The translations under genes were made by a program, and so were the position numbers. From Flavobacterium psychrolimnae (lineage in GTDB: Bacteria; Bacteroidota; Bacteroidia; Flavobacteriales; Flavobacteriaceae), in the NCBI RefSeq assembly GCF_003312425.1, contig NZ_QNUX01000019.1, forward strand, positions 1-42,686: a stretch of DNA of 42,686 bases. Direction: 5' to 3'. Below are positions 8,358 through 17,848 of this stretch, piece after piece; position 1 is the first letter of the stretch; every line of letters starts with the position of its first letter. The notes under the pieces are model-generated. The model made no database searches. It was not told the DNA's origin and worked only from the letters and a program-made list of their open reading frames with translations.

Positions 8358-8828
8358 TTATTTCAAATTACTTACCCCATTGTATTCTTCATAGCGATTT
8401 CGGGATATAATTATTAAATCTCGCTTAGGATTGCACTTTTACTATTTTCATTTAAAAAATTGTAAAAAAATTTCTCATCTCTTTGATAAAAGAGAGCCTA
8501 ATTAGTGCAATTATTATTTTGTTGATTTTTTGTTCTGATTGCAAAAGCAACTTAAACAGTAACGCAAGACAATTGTATACTATTGTTGCGCAGAAAATAA
8601 AAATAGGTAGAGAAATGATTTAACTAATAATCAAAAAACTCAAATACAATTTTATTTTTCTTATTTGCTAATTTAAACTATAATATCAAAAAACCTTCCT
8701 TTTTTTTTAATTTTAACGTAGTTTAAACACAAACAACTCTTTTTTTTGATTTTTCTACACATTTTTACCGCTAATTTGATGCTTTTTTAAAAATTATTCA
8801 CTCTTATCGTCAGTGTTAAATTAGCGAA

Positions 8829-8836
8829 TAATTTTG
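8829..8836 (+). promoter_or_regulatory. -7 promoter element TAATTTTG for the putative small RNA
   Basis: This is a perfect TAnnTTTG box that would place a transcription start at about 8840-8843, just before the structured element starting at 8850. No TTG is found at the standard -33 distance, so the promoter is incomplete by consensus. Confidence 0.5.
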
Positions 8837-8849
8837 CTTTTGCTTCAAT

Positions 8850-8991
8850 AGCCCTGATGAAAGTGGAAAGCCTTTTGCAGCGGAATTGCCTATTTTTCCA
8901 GAGAATAAAGAGCGACTAAAAGAAGCTCCTTTTTTATCTTGGAAAAAAGCAATTGTGCAAAAAAGCTTGAAACGGACAGCAGGAAACAGCT
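8850..8991 (+). ncRNA. Candidate rod-shaped structured small RNA
   Basis: The 710-bp gap between the hydrolase and aconitase genes has no convincing gene, but this segment folds as nested helices. AGC+CCTG (8850-8856) pairs with CAGG+GCT (8980-8983, 8989-8991) around a 5-base AAACA bulge. AAGC+TTTTGCA (8868-8879) pairs with TGCAAAA+GCTT (8956-8968). AATTGC (8884-8889) pairs with GCAATT (8949-8954). TTTTTCCA (8893-8900) pairs with TGGAAAAA (8940-8947). GAGC (8910-8913) pairs with GCTC (8925-8928). The order is strictly nested, giving one long irregular rod. The parts TAGCCCTGATGAAAGTGG and ACGGACAGCAGG resemble, from memory, a sequence recurring in many Flavobacteriaceae genomes. Candidates are the Rfam Flavo-1 motif or a 6S-like RNA; I cannot decide. 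Strand is chosen from the upstream -7 box. Confidence 0.6.
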
Positions 8992-9013
8992 CCAGAAATA
9001 AAGTGTTATTAAA

Positions 9014-9047
9014 ACAAAAAAACTCCCAAGTTTCCTTGAGAGTTTTA
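9014..9047 (-). terminator. Terminator of the mitochondrial-type aconitase gene
   Basis: A stem of 4+7 bp with one mismatch (AAAACTC-CAAG with CTTG-GAGTTTT) and a TTTC loop lies 20 bases past the stop codon. On the minus strand it runs into a T tract. Confidence 0.8.
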
Positions 9048-9067
9048 GAAATATAGTATTGAAATGC

Positions 9068-11335
9068 TTATGCTTTTCCAGCAGCAGCAATCAAGTTTAA
9101 TGCTGAACCAGCAACGAACCAACCAATTTGTCCTTCGTTATACGTATGGTTTGCCAAGATAATATCTTTGGTTCCATCAGCGTGAACGAATTCTAATGTT
9201 AATGGTTTTCCTGGAGCAAAATCAACTAAATCTGTGAAGTTGATAGTGTCATCTTCTTGAATTTTATCGTAATCCGCTTCATCAGCAAATGTCAATCCTA
9301 AAAGACCTTGTTTTTTAAGGTTTGTCTCGTGGATACGAGCAAATGATTTTACCAATACGGCTTTCACTCCTAAGAAACGAGGCTCCATAGCGGCATGTTC
9401 ACGAGAAGATCCTTCTCCGTAGTTGTGATCACCCACAACAATTGAAGGAACGCCAGCTGCTTTGTAAGCACGCGCTACAGCCGGAACTGCATCATAAGTA
9501 CCAGTCAACTGATTTTTCACTGTATTTGGTTTTTGGTTGAATGCATTGATAGCACCAATCAACATATTATTAGAAATATTATCTAAATGTCCACGGAAAC
9601 GCAACCATGGTCCAGCCATAGAGATGTGATCTGTTGTACATTTTCCGAAAGCTTTGATCAATAATTTAGCACCTGTGATATTTTTTCCATCCCAAGGTAA
9701 GAATGGCGCTAATAATTGTAATCTTTCTGAAGTTTCACTAACCGCGATTTGAACACCTGAACCATCTTCTGCTGGCGCTTGAAAACCGGGGTCTTCAGCA
9801 TCAAATCCGTTTTTCGGCAATTCGTCGCCTGTTGGCACTTCTAACATTACTTCTTCACCATCTTCGTTTATTAAAGTATCAGTTAAAGGATTGAAACTTA
9901 AATCTCCGGCAATTGCCAAAGCCGTTACCAATTCCGGTGAACCTACGAAAGCCAAAGTGTTTGGATTTCCATCGGCACGTTTGGAGAAGTTACGGTTGAA
10001 AGAGTGAACGATTGTGTTGCGTTCTTCTTTTTCTGCTCCTTCTCTGTCCCACATTCCGATACATGGTCCGCAAGCATTAGCAAATACCGTCGCACCAATC
10101 TTATCGAAAGTATCGATAAAACCGTCACGCTCGATTGTATAACGAACCACCTCAGAACCTGGAGTGATCGTGAATTTTGATTTTAATTTTAATTTTTTGT
10201 CGGTGACTTGTTTGGCTATTGAAGCTGCACGAGCAATATCCTCGTAAGAAGAATTCGTACAAGAACCAATCAAACCTACTTCAATTCTCAAAGGCCAGTT
10301 ATTTTTGATAGCTTCTTCTTTCATTTTAGAAATTGGAGTTGCTAAATCCGGAGTATAGGGTCCGTTTAAATGTGGCTCTAATTCGTCTAAGTTGATTTCT
10401 ATAACTTGGTCAAAGTACAATTCTGGATTAGCATAAACTTCCGCATCACCTGTTAAATATGGAGCAATTTTATCCGCTGCATCAGCAACATCAGCTCTAT
10501 TTGTAGAACGCAAATAACGGCTCATAGAATCATCATAACCAAATGTAGAAGTAGTTGCACCAATTTCGGCACCCATATTACAGATTGTTCCTTTTCCAGT
10601 ACAAGACATAGAAGTTGCGCCTTCTCCAAAATATTCAACGATAGCTCCTGTTCCACCTTTTACGGTAAGAATTCCTGCTACTTTAAGGATAACGTCTTTT
10701 GGAGCTGTCCAACCGGAAAGTTTTCCAGTTAATTTTACTCCAATTAATTTAGGAAATTTCAATTCCCAAGCCATTCCTGACATAACATCAACTGCATCAG
10801 CACCACCAACACCAATGGCTACCATTCCTAAACCACCTGCATTCACAGTATGAGAATCAGTACCAATCATCATTCCACCTGGGAAAGCATAATTTTCAAG
10901 TACTACTTGGTGAATAATCCCAGCTCCTGGTTTCCAGAAACCAATTCCGTATTTATTAGATACCGAAGAAAGAAATTCAAACACTTCATTACTTTGTGTT
11001 TTTGCTCTGGCCAAATCGGTTACTGCATCAACTTTAGCTTGAATCAAGTGATCACAGTGTACTGTTGTAGGAACTGCTACTTTAGATTTACCGGCATGCA
11101 TGAATTGCAACAACGCCATTTGAGCGGTTGCATCTTGACAAGCAACTCTATCCGGAGCAAAATCTACATAATCAGCACCTCTTGTGAAAGCTTTTGACGG
11201 CATTCCATCCCAAAGGTGATTGTACAATATTTTCTCTGTTAAAGTAAGCGGACGGCCAACTATTTCGCGTGCTTTATCAACACGAGAAGTCATGTTGACA
11301 TACACTTTTTTAATCATTTCAATATCAAAAGCCAT
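9068..11335 (-). CDS. acn: Aconitate hydratase, mitochondrial type
   Basis: This 755-residue TCA-cycle enzyme interconverts citrate and isocitrate through a [4Fe-4S] cluster. The cluster ligands are C359 ([12 protein letters not shown]), C422 and C425 ([10 protein letters not shown]). The D160-S161-H162 segment of the active site is present. The C-terminal swivel domain carries the conserved [10 protein letters not shown] loop. The sequence order and length fit the mitochondrial aconitase subfamily rather than the IRP/AcnA or AcnB types. It lies 128 bases downstream of acnB on the same strand, with a terminator between them, so the two aconitases are probably transcribed separately. The start [13 protein letters not shown] is the family's usual one. 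Confidence 0.95.
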   Translation of the reverse strand: MAFDIEMIKKVYVNMTSRVDKAREIVGRPLTLTEKILYNHLWDGMPSKAFTRGADYVDFAPDRVACQDATAQMALLQFMHAGKSKVAVPTTVHCDHLIQAKVDAVTDLARAKTQSNEVFEFLSSVSNKYGIGFWKPGAGIIHQVVLENYAFPGGMMIGTDSHTVNAGGLGMVAIGVGGADAVDVMSGMAWELKFPKLIGVKLTGKLSGWTAPKDVILKVAGILTVKGGTGAIVEYFGEGATSMSCTGKGTICNMGAEIGATTSTFGYDDSMSRYLRSTNRADVADAADKIAPYLTGDAEVYANPELYFDQVIEINLDELEPHLNGPYTPDLATPISKMKEEAIKNNWPLRIEVGLIGSCTNSSYEDIARAASIAKQVTDKKLKLKSKFTITPGSEVVRYTIERDGFIDTFDKIGATVFANACGPCIGMWDREGAEKEERNTIVHSFNRNFSKRADGNPNTLAFVGSPELVTALAIAGDLSFNPLTDTLINEDGEEVMLEVPTGDELPKNGFDAEDPGFQAPAEDGSGVQIAVSETSERLQLLAPFLPWDGKNITGAKLLIKAFGKCTTDHISMAGPWLRFRGHLDNISNNMLIGAINAFNQKPNTVKNQLTGTYDAVPAVARAYKAAGVPSIVVGDHNYGEGSSREHAAMEPRFLGVKAVLVKSFARIHETNLKKQGLLGLTFADEADYDKIQEDDTINFTDLVDFAPGKPLTLEFVHADGTKDIILANHTYNEGQIGWFVAGSALNLIAAAGKA

Positions 11336-11403
11336 ATCTTATTATTTTCTGTTATTATCTTTAAAACGACAAGGTACAAAAAATAGAAGACCTATTAAAA
11401 TAA

Positions 11404-11439
11404 AAAAAGCCTAAGTCTGTTGAAAGACTTAAGCTTTTT
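11404..11439 (-). terminator. Terminator of acnB
   Basis: A long stem (AAAAAGC 11404-11410 and TAAGTCT 11412-11418 pairing with AGACTTA 11425-11431 and GCTTTTT 11433-11439, one C-A mismatch) with a 6-base loop. It is followed on the minus strand by a T-rich tract and lies 25 bases beyond the acnB stop codon. Confidence 0.85.
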
Positions 11440-11463
11440 GATATAATTAACATAAATTAGTTA

Positions 11464-14235
11464 TTATCTAACCAATAACTTATGAGATGGTGCAAACTGC
11501 GTTAAATTTATACCTTTTACTGCAGCTTTGTATTCTTCAATTGTTGGAGTTCTACCTAAAATTGTAGACAATACAACAACTGGTGTTGATGAAAGTAACG
11601 ATTCTCCTTTTTTACCTTCCGTATCTTCAACAACTCTTCCTTGGAAAAGACGAGTAGATGTTGCCATTACAGTATCTCCTTTTGCTGCTTTTTCTTGGTT
11701 ACCCATACATAAATTGCAGCCTGGACGCTCTAGATATAGAATATTTTCATATCCTGTACGTGCCACGCCTTTAGGAGCATTATCATCAAATTCGAAACCA
11801 GAATACTTTTGTAAAACTTCCCAGTCTCCTTCAGCTTTAAGTTCATCTACAATATTATACGTAGGAGGCGCCACGACAAGCGGTGCTTTAAACTCTACTT
11901 TACCATATTGCTCATCTATATTTTTTAGCATTTGAGAAAGAATTTTCAAATCACCTTTGTGTACCATACAAGATCCAACGAAACCAAGATCTACTTTTTT
12001 CACACCGCCGTAAAAAGAAAGTGGTCTAATGGTATCGTGCGTATAGCGCTTAGAAACATCCGCATTATTTACGTCTGGATCTGCAATCATAGGTTCAGCA
12101 ACGATGTCTAAATCAATGACAACTTCAGCAAAATATTTTGCATTAGCATCAGGAGTCAAAGCTGGTTTTTCACCGGATTGGATTGCTGCAATTCTATTAT
12201 TAGCGATAGCGATTAATCCTTTTAAGACTTGCTTCTCGTTATCCATTCCTTTATCAATCATGATCTGAATTCTTCCTTTGGCAATCTCTAATGATTCAAT
12301 TAAAGTATCATCCTCAGAAATACAAATAGAAGCTTTTGCTTTCATCTCAGCTGTCCAATCTGTAAAGGTGAAAGCTTGATCAGCTGTAAGTGTCCCTAAA
12401 TGAACCTCAATAATTCGTCCTTGGAATACATTCTCTCCACCAAATTGCTTCAACATTTGAGATTGTGTAGCATGAACAACATCACGGAAATCCATATATT
12501 GTTTCATATCACCTTTGAAGGTAACTTTTACTGACTCCGGAATTGGCATTGAAGCCTCACCCGTAGCTAGTGCTAGTGCCACCGTTCCTGAATCAGCTCC
12601 AAAAGCAACCCCTTTAGACATTCTTGTATGAGAGTCACCCCCAATAATAATTGCCCATTCATCAACAGTAATATCATTAAGAACTTTGTGGATTACATCC
12701 GTCATTGCATGGTAGTTCCCTTTAGGATCACGAGCAGTAATCAAACCAAAATCATTCATGAACTTCATCAATCTTGGAATGTTTGCTTTAGACTTATTAT
12801 CCCAAACTGATGCTGTATGACAACCAGATTGGTATGCACCATCAACAATTGGAGAAATCACAGTAGCAGCCATAGACTCTAATTCCTGAGAAGTCATTAA
12901 ACCAGTCGTATCTTGCGAACCTACAATATTTACCGTAACACGCACATCAGAACCTGCATGTAAAACTTTACCCGGAGTTGAACCAACTGCGTTTTTATTA
13001 AATATTTTTTCTACTGCCGTAAGACCCTGTCCTTCAATTGAAACCTCTTTTGACGGAGCAAATACCGGTACGATATCAATTCCCAAAGTCTTTGATGCAA
13101 AAGTTTGTAGTTTTTTTCCAAAAACAATAGCGTAAGACCCACCAGCTTTAATAAATTCCATCTTTTGAGGCGTAAATGCCTTAGAAATATCAATTAATTC
13201 TTTATCGCCGTTGTAAAGTTTTTTTGTTTTTGTGTTAATAGTCAGTACTGTTCCAGTTGCAACAGAATAAACTTCTTCTAGAATAGGCTCACCGTTTTCA
13301 TTACGCAGAACCGCTCCATTTGCATCTGTTTTCTTTACCCAGTTTTGAAGATCAAGACCAATACCACCAGTAACATCAACTGTAGTAAGGAAAATTGGGG
13401 AAATACCATTAGTTCCTGCTACAATTGGAGCTATGTTTATGAATGGAACATAAGGACTTGCTTTTCTACCTGTCCAAAGAGCAACATTATTCACCCCTGA
13501 CATTCTTGAAGAACCTACACCCATAGTTCCTTTTTCAGCAATCAACATCACACTTTTGTCTGGATGTTGCGCTTGAAGTGCTTTAATTTCATCTTGAGCT
13601 TCAGGAGAAATCAAACATTTTCCATGTAGCTCACGATCTGAACGTGAATGCGCTTGGTTACCCGGAGAAAGTAAATCTGTTGAAATATCTCCTTCACCAG
13701 CAACATAAGTAACAACCTTAATTTCCTCAACTACCTCTGGCAGCTTCGTAAAGAATTCCGCCTTAGCGTAACTCACTAGAATATCTTTTGCAATCTCATT
13801 ACCGCTTTTAAATGCCGCTTCTAAGCGATCAGTATCAGCCTCATAAAGATAGACTTGTGTTTTTAATACTTCTGCTGCAGATTTAGCAACTGTAATATCA
13901 TTTCCTAAAGCTAAGTCAAGCAAAACTTTGATTGATGGCCCACCTTTCATGTGCGACAGCAACTCTAATGCAAAAGCTGGCGTAATTTCATTCACCACTG
14001 ACTCACCAAGAACAATTTCCTTCAAAAAAGAGGCTTTTACAGCAGCTGCAGGTGTTGTACCAGGAACCGTATTGTAAATAAAAAACGAGATTGAATCTTC
14101 GCGATTTGCGTTATTTGAATCCTTAATTTGAGTGATGATTTCGCTTAGTAAATCAGCGCTATCAATTGGCTTTGGGTTAAGTCCCTGAGTTTTTCTGTCT
14201 TCGATTTCCTTTAGATAATCGTTATAAATATTCAT
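11464..14235 (-). CDS. acnB: Bifunctional aconitase B (aconitate hydratase 2 / 2-methylisocitrate dehydratase)
   Basis: This 923-residue AcnB-type enzyme has the domain order typical of the family. A helical HEAT-like N-terminal domain (about 1-160) is followed by the swivel domain moved forward (about 170-400, with MGVGSSRMSGVNN), then the catalytic domains. [4Fe-4S] ligands are C756 (FVGSCMVHKGD), C840 and C843 (PGCNLCMGN). GGDSHTRMSKGVAFGADSG marks the catalytic core. AcnB serves the TCA cycle and can also hydrate 2-methylaconitate, but no methylcitrate genes are visible here. The start MNIYNDYLKEIEDRK matches the normal N-terminus. Its pairing with a second, distantly related aconitase next door is notable. 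Confidence 0.95.
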   Translation of the reverse strand: MNIYNDYLKEIEDRKTQGLNPKPIDSADLLSEIITQIKDSNNANREDSISFFIYNTVPGTTPAAAVKASFLKEIVLGESVVNEITPAFALELLSHMKGGPSIKVLLDLALGNDITVAKSAAEVLKTQVYLYEADTDRLEAAFKSGNEIAKDILVSYAKAEFFTKLPEVVEEIKVVTYVAGEGDISTDLLSPGNQAHSRSDRELHGKCLISPEAQDEIKALQAQHPDKSVMLIAEKGTMGVGSSRMSGVNNVALWTGRKASPYVPFINIAPIVAGTNGISPIFLTTVDVTGGIGLDLQNWVKKTDANGAVLRNENGEPILEEVYSVATGTVLTINTKTKKLYNGDKELIDISKAFTPQKMEFIKAGGSYAIVFGKKLQTFASKTLGIDIVPVFAPSKEVSIEGQGLTAVEKIFNKNAVGSTPGKVLHAGSDVRVTVNIVGSQDTTGLMTSQELESMAATVISPIVDGAYQSGCHTASVWDNKSKANIPRLMKFMNDFGLITARDPKGNYHAMTDVIHKVLNDITVDEWAIIIGGDSHTRMSKGVAFGADSGTVALALATGEASMPIPESVKVTFKGDMKQYMDFRDVVHATQSQMLKQFGGENVFQGRIIEVHLGTLTADQAFTFTDWTAEMKAKASICISEDDTLIESLEIAKGRIQIMIDKGMDNEKQVLKGLIAIANNRIAAIQSGEKPALTPDANAKYFAEVVIDLDIVAEPMIADPDVNNADVSKRYTHDTIRPLSFYGGVKKVDLGFVGSCMVHKGDLKILSQMLKNIDEQYGKVEFKAPLVVAPPTYNIVDELKAEGDWEVLQKYSGFEFDDNAPKGVARTGYENILYLERPGCNLCMGNQEKAAKGDTVMATSTRLFQGRVVEDTEGKKGESLLSSTPVVVLSTILGRTPTIEEYKAAVKGINLTQFAPSHKLLVR

Positions 14236-14565
14236 AGTAAATTGTTTTCAATGTTAAAGGCTAATTATTTTAACTTACTCAAAATTACAGGCCATAATAG
14301 CTGTATTTTTATTCACGTTGCAAATTTAGCGCTTTAAGATGATATTTGAAAAAATTTAATAGATGGGGTTTTTTGAAATGATATTATTACTAAATACTGA
14401 TTTTTACCCTTTAAAATTAATGAATTTTAAAAAATTTAACACTAAAATGATTAATCTATAATTAATTAATTATATTCTAACGATTATCAAATTAGAAAAA
14501 CCATGAGAATTAAGAAAACGTTGTAGTAACTGTCAAAAATCAAGTTTAGAATACCAAAAAAACAG
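14236..14565. other. AT-rich intergenic region upstream of acnB
   Basis: These 330 bases between the acnB start and the moxR stop contain no supported gene. The only signal I see is the minus-strand -7 element at 14321-14328. No clear terminator hairpin for the moxR gene was found. Confidence 0.5.
14321..14328 (-). promoter_or_regulatory. -7 promoter element TAAATTTG for acnB
   Basis: Read on the minus strand this is TAAATTTG, a perfect TAnnTTTG, about 85 bases before the acnB start. No clear TTG is present at the -33 position. It implies an acnB 5' leader of about 80 bases. Confidence 0.5.
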
Positions 14566-15519
14566 TTATACCAACTTGGCAATAATCATTTCTTCCGTAA
14601 TTCCTTCGGCATCGGCTTTGTAATTTTTAATAATTCGATGACGTAAAATTCCTGTCGCAACCGCTTTGACATCTTCAATATCAGGAGAAAATTTTCCATT
14701 AAAAGCTGCATTGGCTTTAGCCGCCAAAATCAAATTTTGCGATGCTCTTGGACCCGCACCCCAATCGAGATAATTTTTCACAAACTCATTTGACAAAGGA
14801 TTATCCGGACGGGTTTTACTGACTAATGTAACAGCATATTCTATAACATTATCCGCAACAGGAATTCGGCGAATAAGATGTTGAAAATCTATTATTTCCT
14901 GAGCAGTGAATAATGGATTTATCGTATTTTTTATATCCGAAGTAGTTTGTTTCACCACTTGAACTTCTTCTGCAAAAGAAGGATATTCTAATTTTATAGC
15001 GAACATAAATCGGTCTAATTGGGCTTCAGGTAAGGGATACGTTCCTTCCTGTTCAATTGGATTTTGAGTTGCCAAAACAAAATACGGCAAGTCTAATTTA
15101 TAATTCTCTCCCGCAATAGTAACAGAACGTTCCTGCATGGCTTCTAATAATGCAGCTTGCGTTTTTGGCGGTGTTCGATTGATTTCATCAGCCAGAACAA
15201 TATTCGAAAAAATAGGTCCCTTTATAAATTTAAACTGACGACTTTCATCCAAGATTTCACTACCCAAAATATCCGAAGGCATTAAATCCGGCGTAAACTG
15301 AATTCTCTTGAAATCAAGACCCAATGCTTGTGCCAGCGTATTCACCATCAAAGTTTTGGCTAATCCGGGAACACCTACTAACAATGCATGACCACCGGAA
15401 AAAATACAAAGCAAGATTTGATCTACCACAAGATCCTGACCTACAATGATTTTTGCGATTTCTTTTTTTAGCTCATTCCTTTTTTGAACTAAATTATGTA
15501 TTGCTGCGACGTCTGACAT
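14566..15519 (-). CDS. MoxR-family AAA+ ATPase
   Basis: This 317-residue cytoplasmic ATPase shows Walker A G49-V-P-G-L-A-K55-T56, Walker B VLADEINR (D111, E112), sensor-1 ATQNP and a C-terminal helical lid. MoxR ATPases act as chaperones that activate metal- or substrate-binding partners, usually encoded next to VWA-domain and DUF58 genes. No such partners are in the window on the downstream side; the next gene on the left is acnB. It lies downstream of a SurA-like isomerase gene with a strong terminator between, so it should have its own promoter. Its client is unknown. Confidence 0.92.
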   Translation of the reverse strand: MSDVAAIHNLVQKRNELKKEIAKIIVGQDLVVDQILLCIFSGGHALLVGVPGLAKTLMVNTLAQALGLDFKRIQFTPDLMPSDILGSEILDESRQFKFIKGPIFSNIVLADEINRTPPKTQAALLEAMQERSVTIAGENYKLDLPYFVLATQNPIEQEGTYPLPEAQLDRFMFAIKLEYPSFAEEVQVVKQTTSDIKNTINPLFTAQEIIDFQHLIRRIPVADNVIEYAVTLVSKTRPDNPLSNEFVKNYLDWGAGPRASQNLILAAKANAAFNGKFSPDIEDVKAVATGILRHRIIKNYKADAEGITEEMIIAKLV

Positions 15520-15539
15520 GTATGAAGTATTTTAAAATT

Positions 15540-15581
15540 AAAAAGAGTTAGCATTATGAAATCATAAAACTAACTCTTTTT
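15540..15581 (-). terminator. Terminator of the SurA-like isomerase gene
   Basis: The outer 12-bp stem AAAAAGAGTTAG/CTAACTCTTTTT encloses a second perfect stem (TTATGA/TCATAA). On the minus strand it is followed by a T-rich stretch. It lies between the isomerase stop (15640) and the moxR start (15519). Confidence 0.85.
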
Positions 15582-15639
15582 CTTTATTTAACGAAAACTT
15601 TTTTATTGCTAATCGATCCGCGAAGGGCAAAAAAGAAGA

Positions 15640-17049
15640 CTATTTTTTAAGCCAATTGTTGGTAAAAGTACAATCTCTATATTCACCAATAATTTTCACA
15701 TACGTTTCTTTTATTTTCTCATCAAACCATTTTCCAATCGCTGTAATTTGTTTGTTTTTAAGCGCCAATGCTTTGATTTTGATGTAATCTTTTGCATAAT
15801 CAGCTGCATGCTCATCAATTCTGTTGGTTACGGTAATTAATTTGAATTTTTTCTTACCTTCTTCACCTTGGTCTAAAATTGGAGCTGAAATTTCATTTTC
15901 CTTCAAATTAGAAACTTGACTGTAAAAAGTAGGATCCATTTTAGTCAATTCAAAACGAGTATCCTGTGTTTGCGGATTGATTAATGCTCCACCATTTGCT
16001 CTTGTTTCTTTTTCATCAGATAATGTTCTGGCTGCTTCCGCAAAAGTAATATCTTTATCCTCGATCCTTTTTTTGATTAAAGTAATCATTTCTTTAGCTT
16101 CCTTTAAAGCCTGTTCTGTTACTGTGGGTGTCAACAATATATGACGTAGTTCCCTTTCTTGCCCTCTTATTTTTTCAACTAAAATGATATGATACCCAAA
16201 AATTGTTTCAAATGGCGCAGAAATTTCTCCCTCTTGAAGGCTAAATGCTACTTCCTTAAATTCTTTAATAAACGGCGTTTTACGGGTCATTTTGTAATAA
16301 CCTCCATTTGACTTTGATCCCGGATCTTGAGTATATAAAACTGCCTTTGTAGAAAAACTTGCGCCTTCCTCTACTTCTTTTTTAAACTCATTTAATTTAT
16401 CAATAACTTTTTTCTTATCTTCTTCCGAAACTTTCGGGCTAATAACAATTTGCGCTACTTCTAATTCAACTCCAAAGAATGGAAGATCGTCTTTTGGAAT
16501 TGTTTTAAAATAATTACGAACCTCTTCCGGCGTAATTTCTACTTCATCAACAATTTTCTTCTGCATTTCAGAAGTCAACTTTCCTTCTTTTAAAATATCA
16601 GAAAAATAAGTTCTAAATTCTTCTTCAGAATCCTTTTTGTAATACTGTATTACTTTTTCTAAAGAACCAATTTGTCCTACCATATAGGTCAAACGCTCTT
16701 CTAACATTCCTTTTACCTCAGAATCTGTTACTACAATACTATCCTGAATAGCTTGATGCGCGTATAGTTTATCCTCTAATAATTTTCCCAACATTTGGCA
16801 TCTAGTAATATCTTTTACAGATCCGCCTCCCGCTGAAATTTCAAGATAAGACTTATCAATATCTGAATCTAAAATGATGTAATCTCCAACAGTTGCAATT
16901 ACACCATCAATTTTTTGTTTACCAGTTGATTGGGTTTTCTTGATTGGAACAATCACGGAGTCCTTAATAATTTCTTGTGCACTTGTTATAACACTTGTAA
17001 AGAGTAAAAGAAAAAAAGTAAGTGCAATTCTATTATTAATGGATTTCAT
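15640..17049 (-). CDS. SurA-like periplasmic peptidyl-prolyl isomerase
   Basis: I set the start at the ATG at 17049, giving 469 residues that begin with a standard signal peptide (MKSINNRIALTFFLLLFTSV, cleavage after SAQ). A longer reading to a TTG at 17154 would prefix a non-signal stretch, and another ATG lies at 17070. A SurA_N-type helical domain occupies about 46-165. Two parvulin-type PPIase domains follow at about 196-295 (ending EIFGYHIILVEK-like) and 301-410 (LRHILLTPTV onwards). The architecture matches the SurA outer-membrane-protein chaperone, acting in the periplasm on unfolded OMPs. It is followed by moxR after a terminator. Confidence 0.9.
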   Translation of the reverse strand: MKSINNRIALTFFLLLFTSVITSAQEIIKDSVIVPIKKTQSTGKQKIDGVIATVGDYIILDSDIDKSYLEISAGGGSVKDITRCQMLGKLLEDKLYAHQAIQDSIVVTDSEVKGMLEERLTYMVGQIGSLEKVIQYYKKDSEEEFRTYFSDILKEGKLTSEMQKKIVDEVEITPEEVRNYFKTIPKDDLPFFGVELEVAQIVISPKVSEEDKKKVIDKLNEFKKEVEEGASFSTKAVLYTQDPGSKSNGGYYKMTRKTPFIKEFKEVAFSLQEGEISAPFETIFGYHIILVEKIRGQERELRHILLTPTVTEQALKEAKEMITLIKKRIEDKDITFAEAARTLSDEKETRANGGALINPQTQDTRFELTKMDPTFYSQVSNLKENEISAPILDQGEEGKKKFKLITVTNRIDEHAADYAKDYIKIKALALKNKQITAIGKWFDEKIKETYVKIIGEYRDCTFTNNWLKK

Positions 17050-17154
17050 TTCTATTTTATTTATTGGCATTATTCTAATTTGTATTTGTAGCAAAAATGT
17101 ACTTATTCTATTGTTATTAAACCTATTTGATAGCCACCAGAATAATTTTGGCAA

Positions 17155-17848
17155 ATATACACTTTAAGAATCAACAACTGAATTGAAATTTTACAATACA
17201 ATTCTTAAGTATTCTTTAAATTTAAAACGAACAAAAATAGCAATTCAATTACATAATACAAGTTTCCTAACTACTATTAACAAAAAATTATAAACGCATT
17301 TATGTATCAGTTGATTCCGTTTGTAAACCATAAAGAAACTGAACGTTAGCAATGAAAAAATAATATAAATTCAGATTACATTTACTTCAATCGACAGTGA
17401 TTATAATAATCATCCTATTTTTCTACTATTTCGTAACTATAATCAACTACCAGTGTTTATGATTATAGTACTTTTTCATTTCATCAAAAAAATCTTAAAA
17501 CTATCAAGAACTTCTCATTTTTGATGTTACAAAATCAAAAACAGGGCTATTAAAACACTCATTTTTAGCTGACTATTTCAAAAGTTGTGAACACTACAAC
17601 GTTTTCGTGGTTCATTAAAAAAAATCTGATGTATATCGTGTAAGAATTTGTATAAATTAGCTAAAAAGTTGCTTTTTTATGCATAATACTAGTCTAAAAA
17701 TAAATTTAAATTATTTTTTTATACTATTTATTTTGATTTTAATAAAATACATTTTTAAAATTTAAATCAAAATAAAAAACAGCAACCAATCATTTCAATA
17801 ATATTACTATCGCCCAAAATCTATTAATTAACCCAAATTACCTATTTT
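17155..17848. other. Long AT-rich region upstream of the amylase gene
   Basis: Nearly 700 bases without a supported gene. Within it I see three copies of TGATTATA (17398-17405, inverted at 17438-17445, and 17460-17467), the last two forming a 10-bp inverted repeat. An AACGTTTTCGT stretch lies near 17597, and a 13-bp perfect inverted repeat at 17727-17739/17764-17776. These could be operators for carbohydrate control, but that is inference. No consensus TAnnTTTG box was found. Confidence 0.45.
17727..17776. repeat. 13-bp perfect inverted repeat upstream of the amylase gene
   Basis: TTTATTTTGATTT (17727-17739) is repeated in inverse as AAATCAAAATAAA (17764-17776), 24 bases apart, ending about 70 bases before the amylase start. 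It is AT-rich, so chance is possible. Position and perfect symmetry fit either an operator or an mRNA leader hairpin. Confidence 0.4.

Noticed and set aside
8890..9090. A 66-codon minus-strand frame after the aconitase gene
   Set aside because: It overlaps the aconitase 3' end, its terminator and the structured element. It has no recognisable domain and no start signal.
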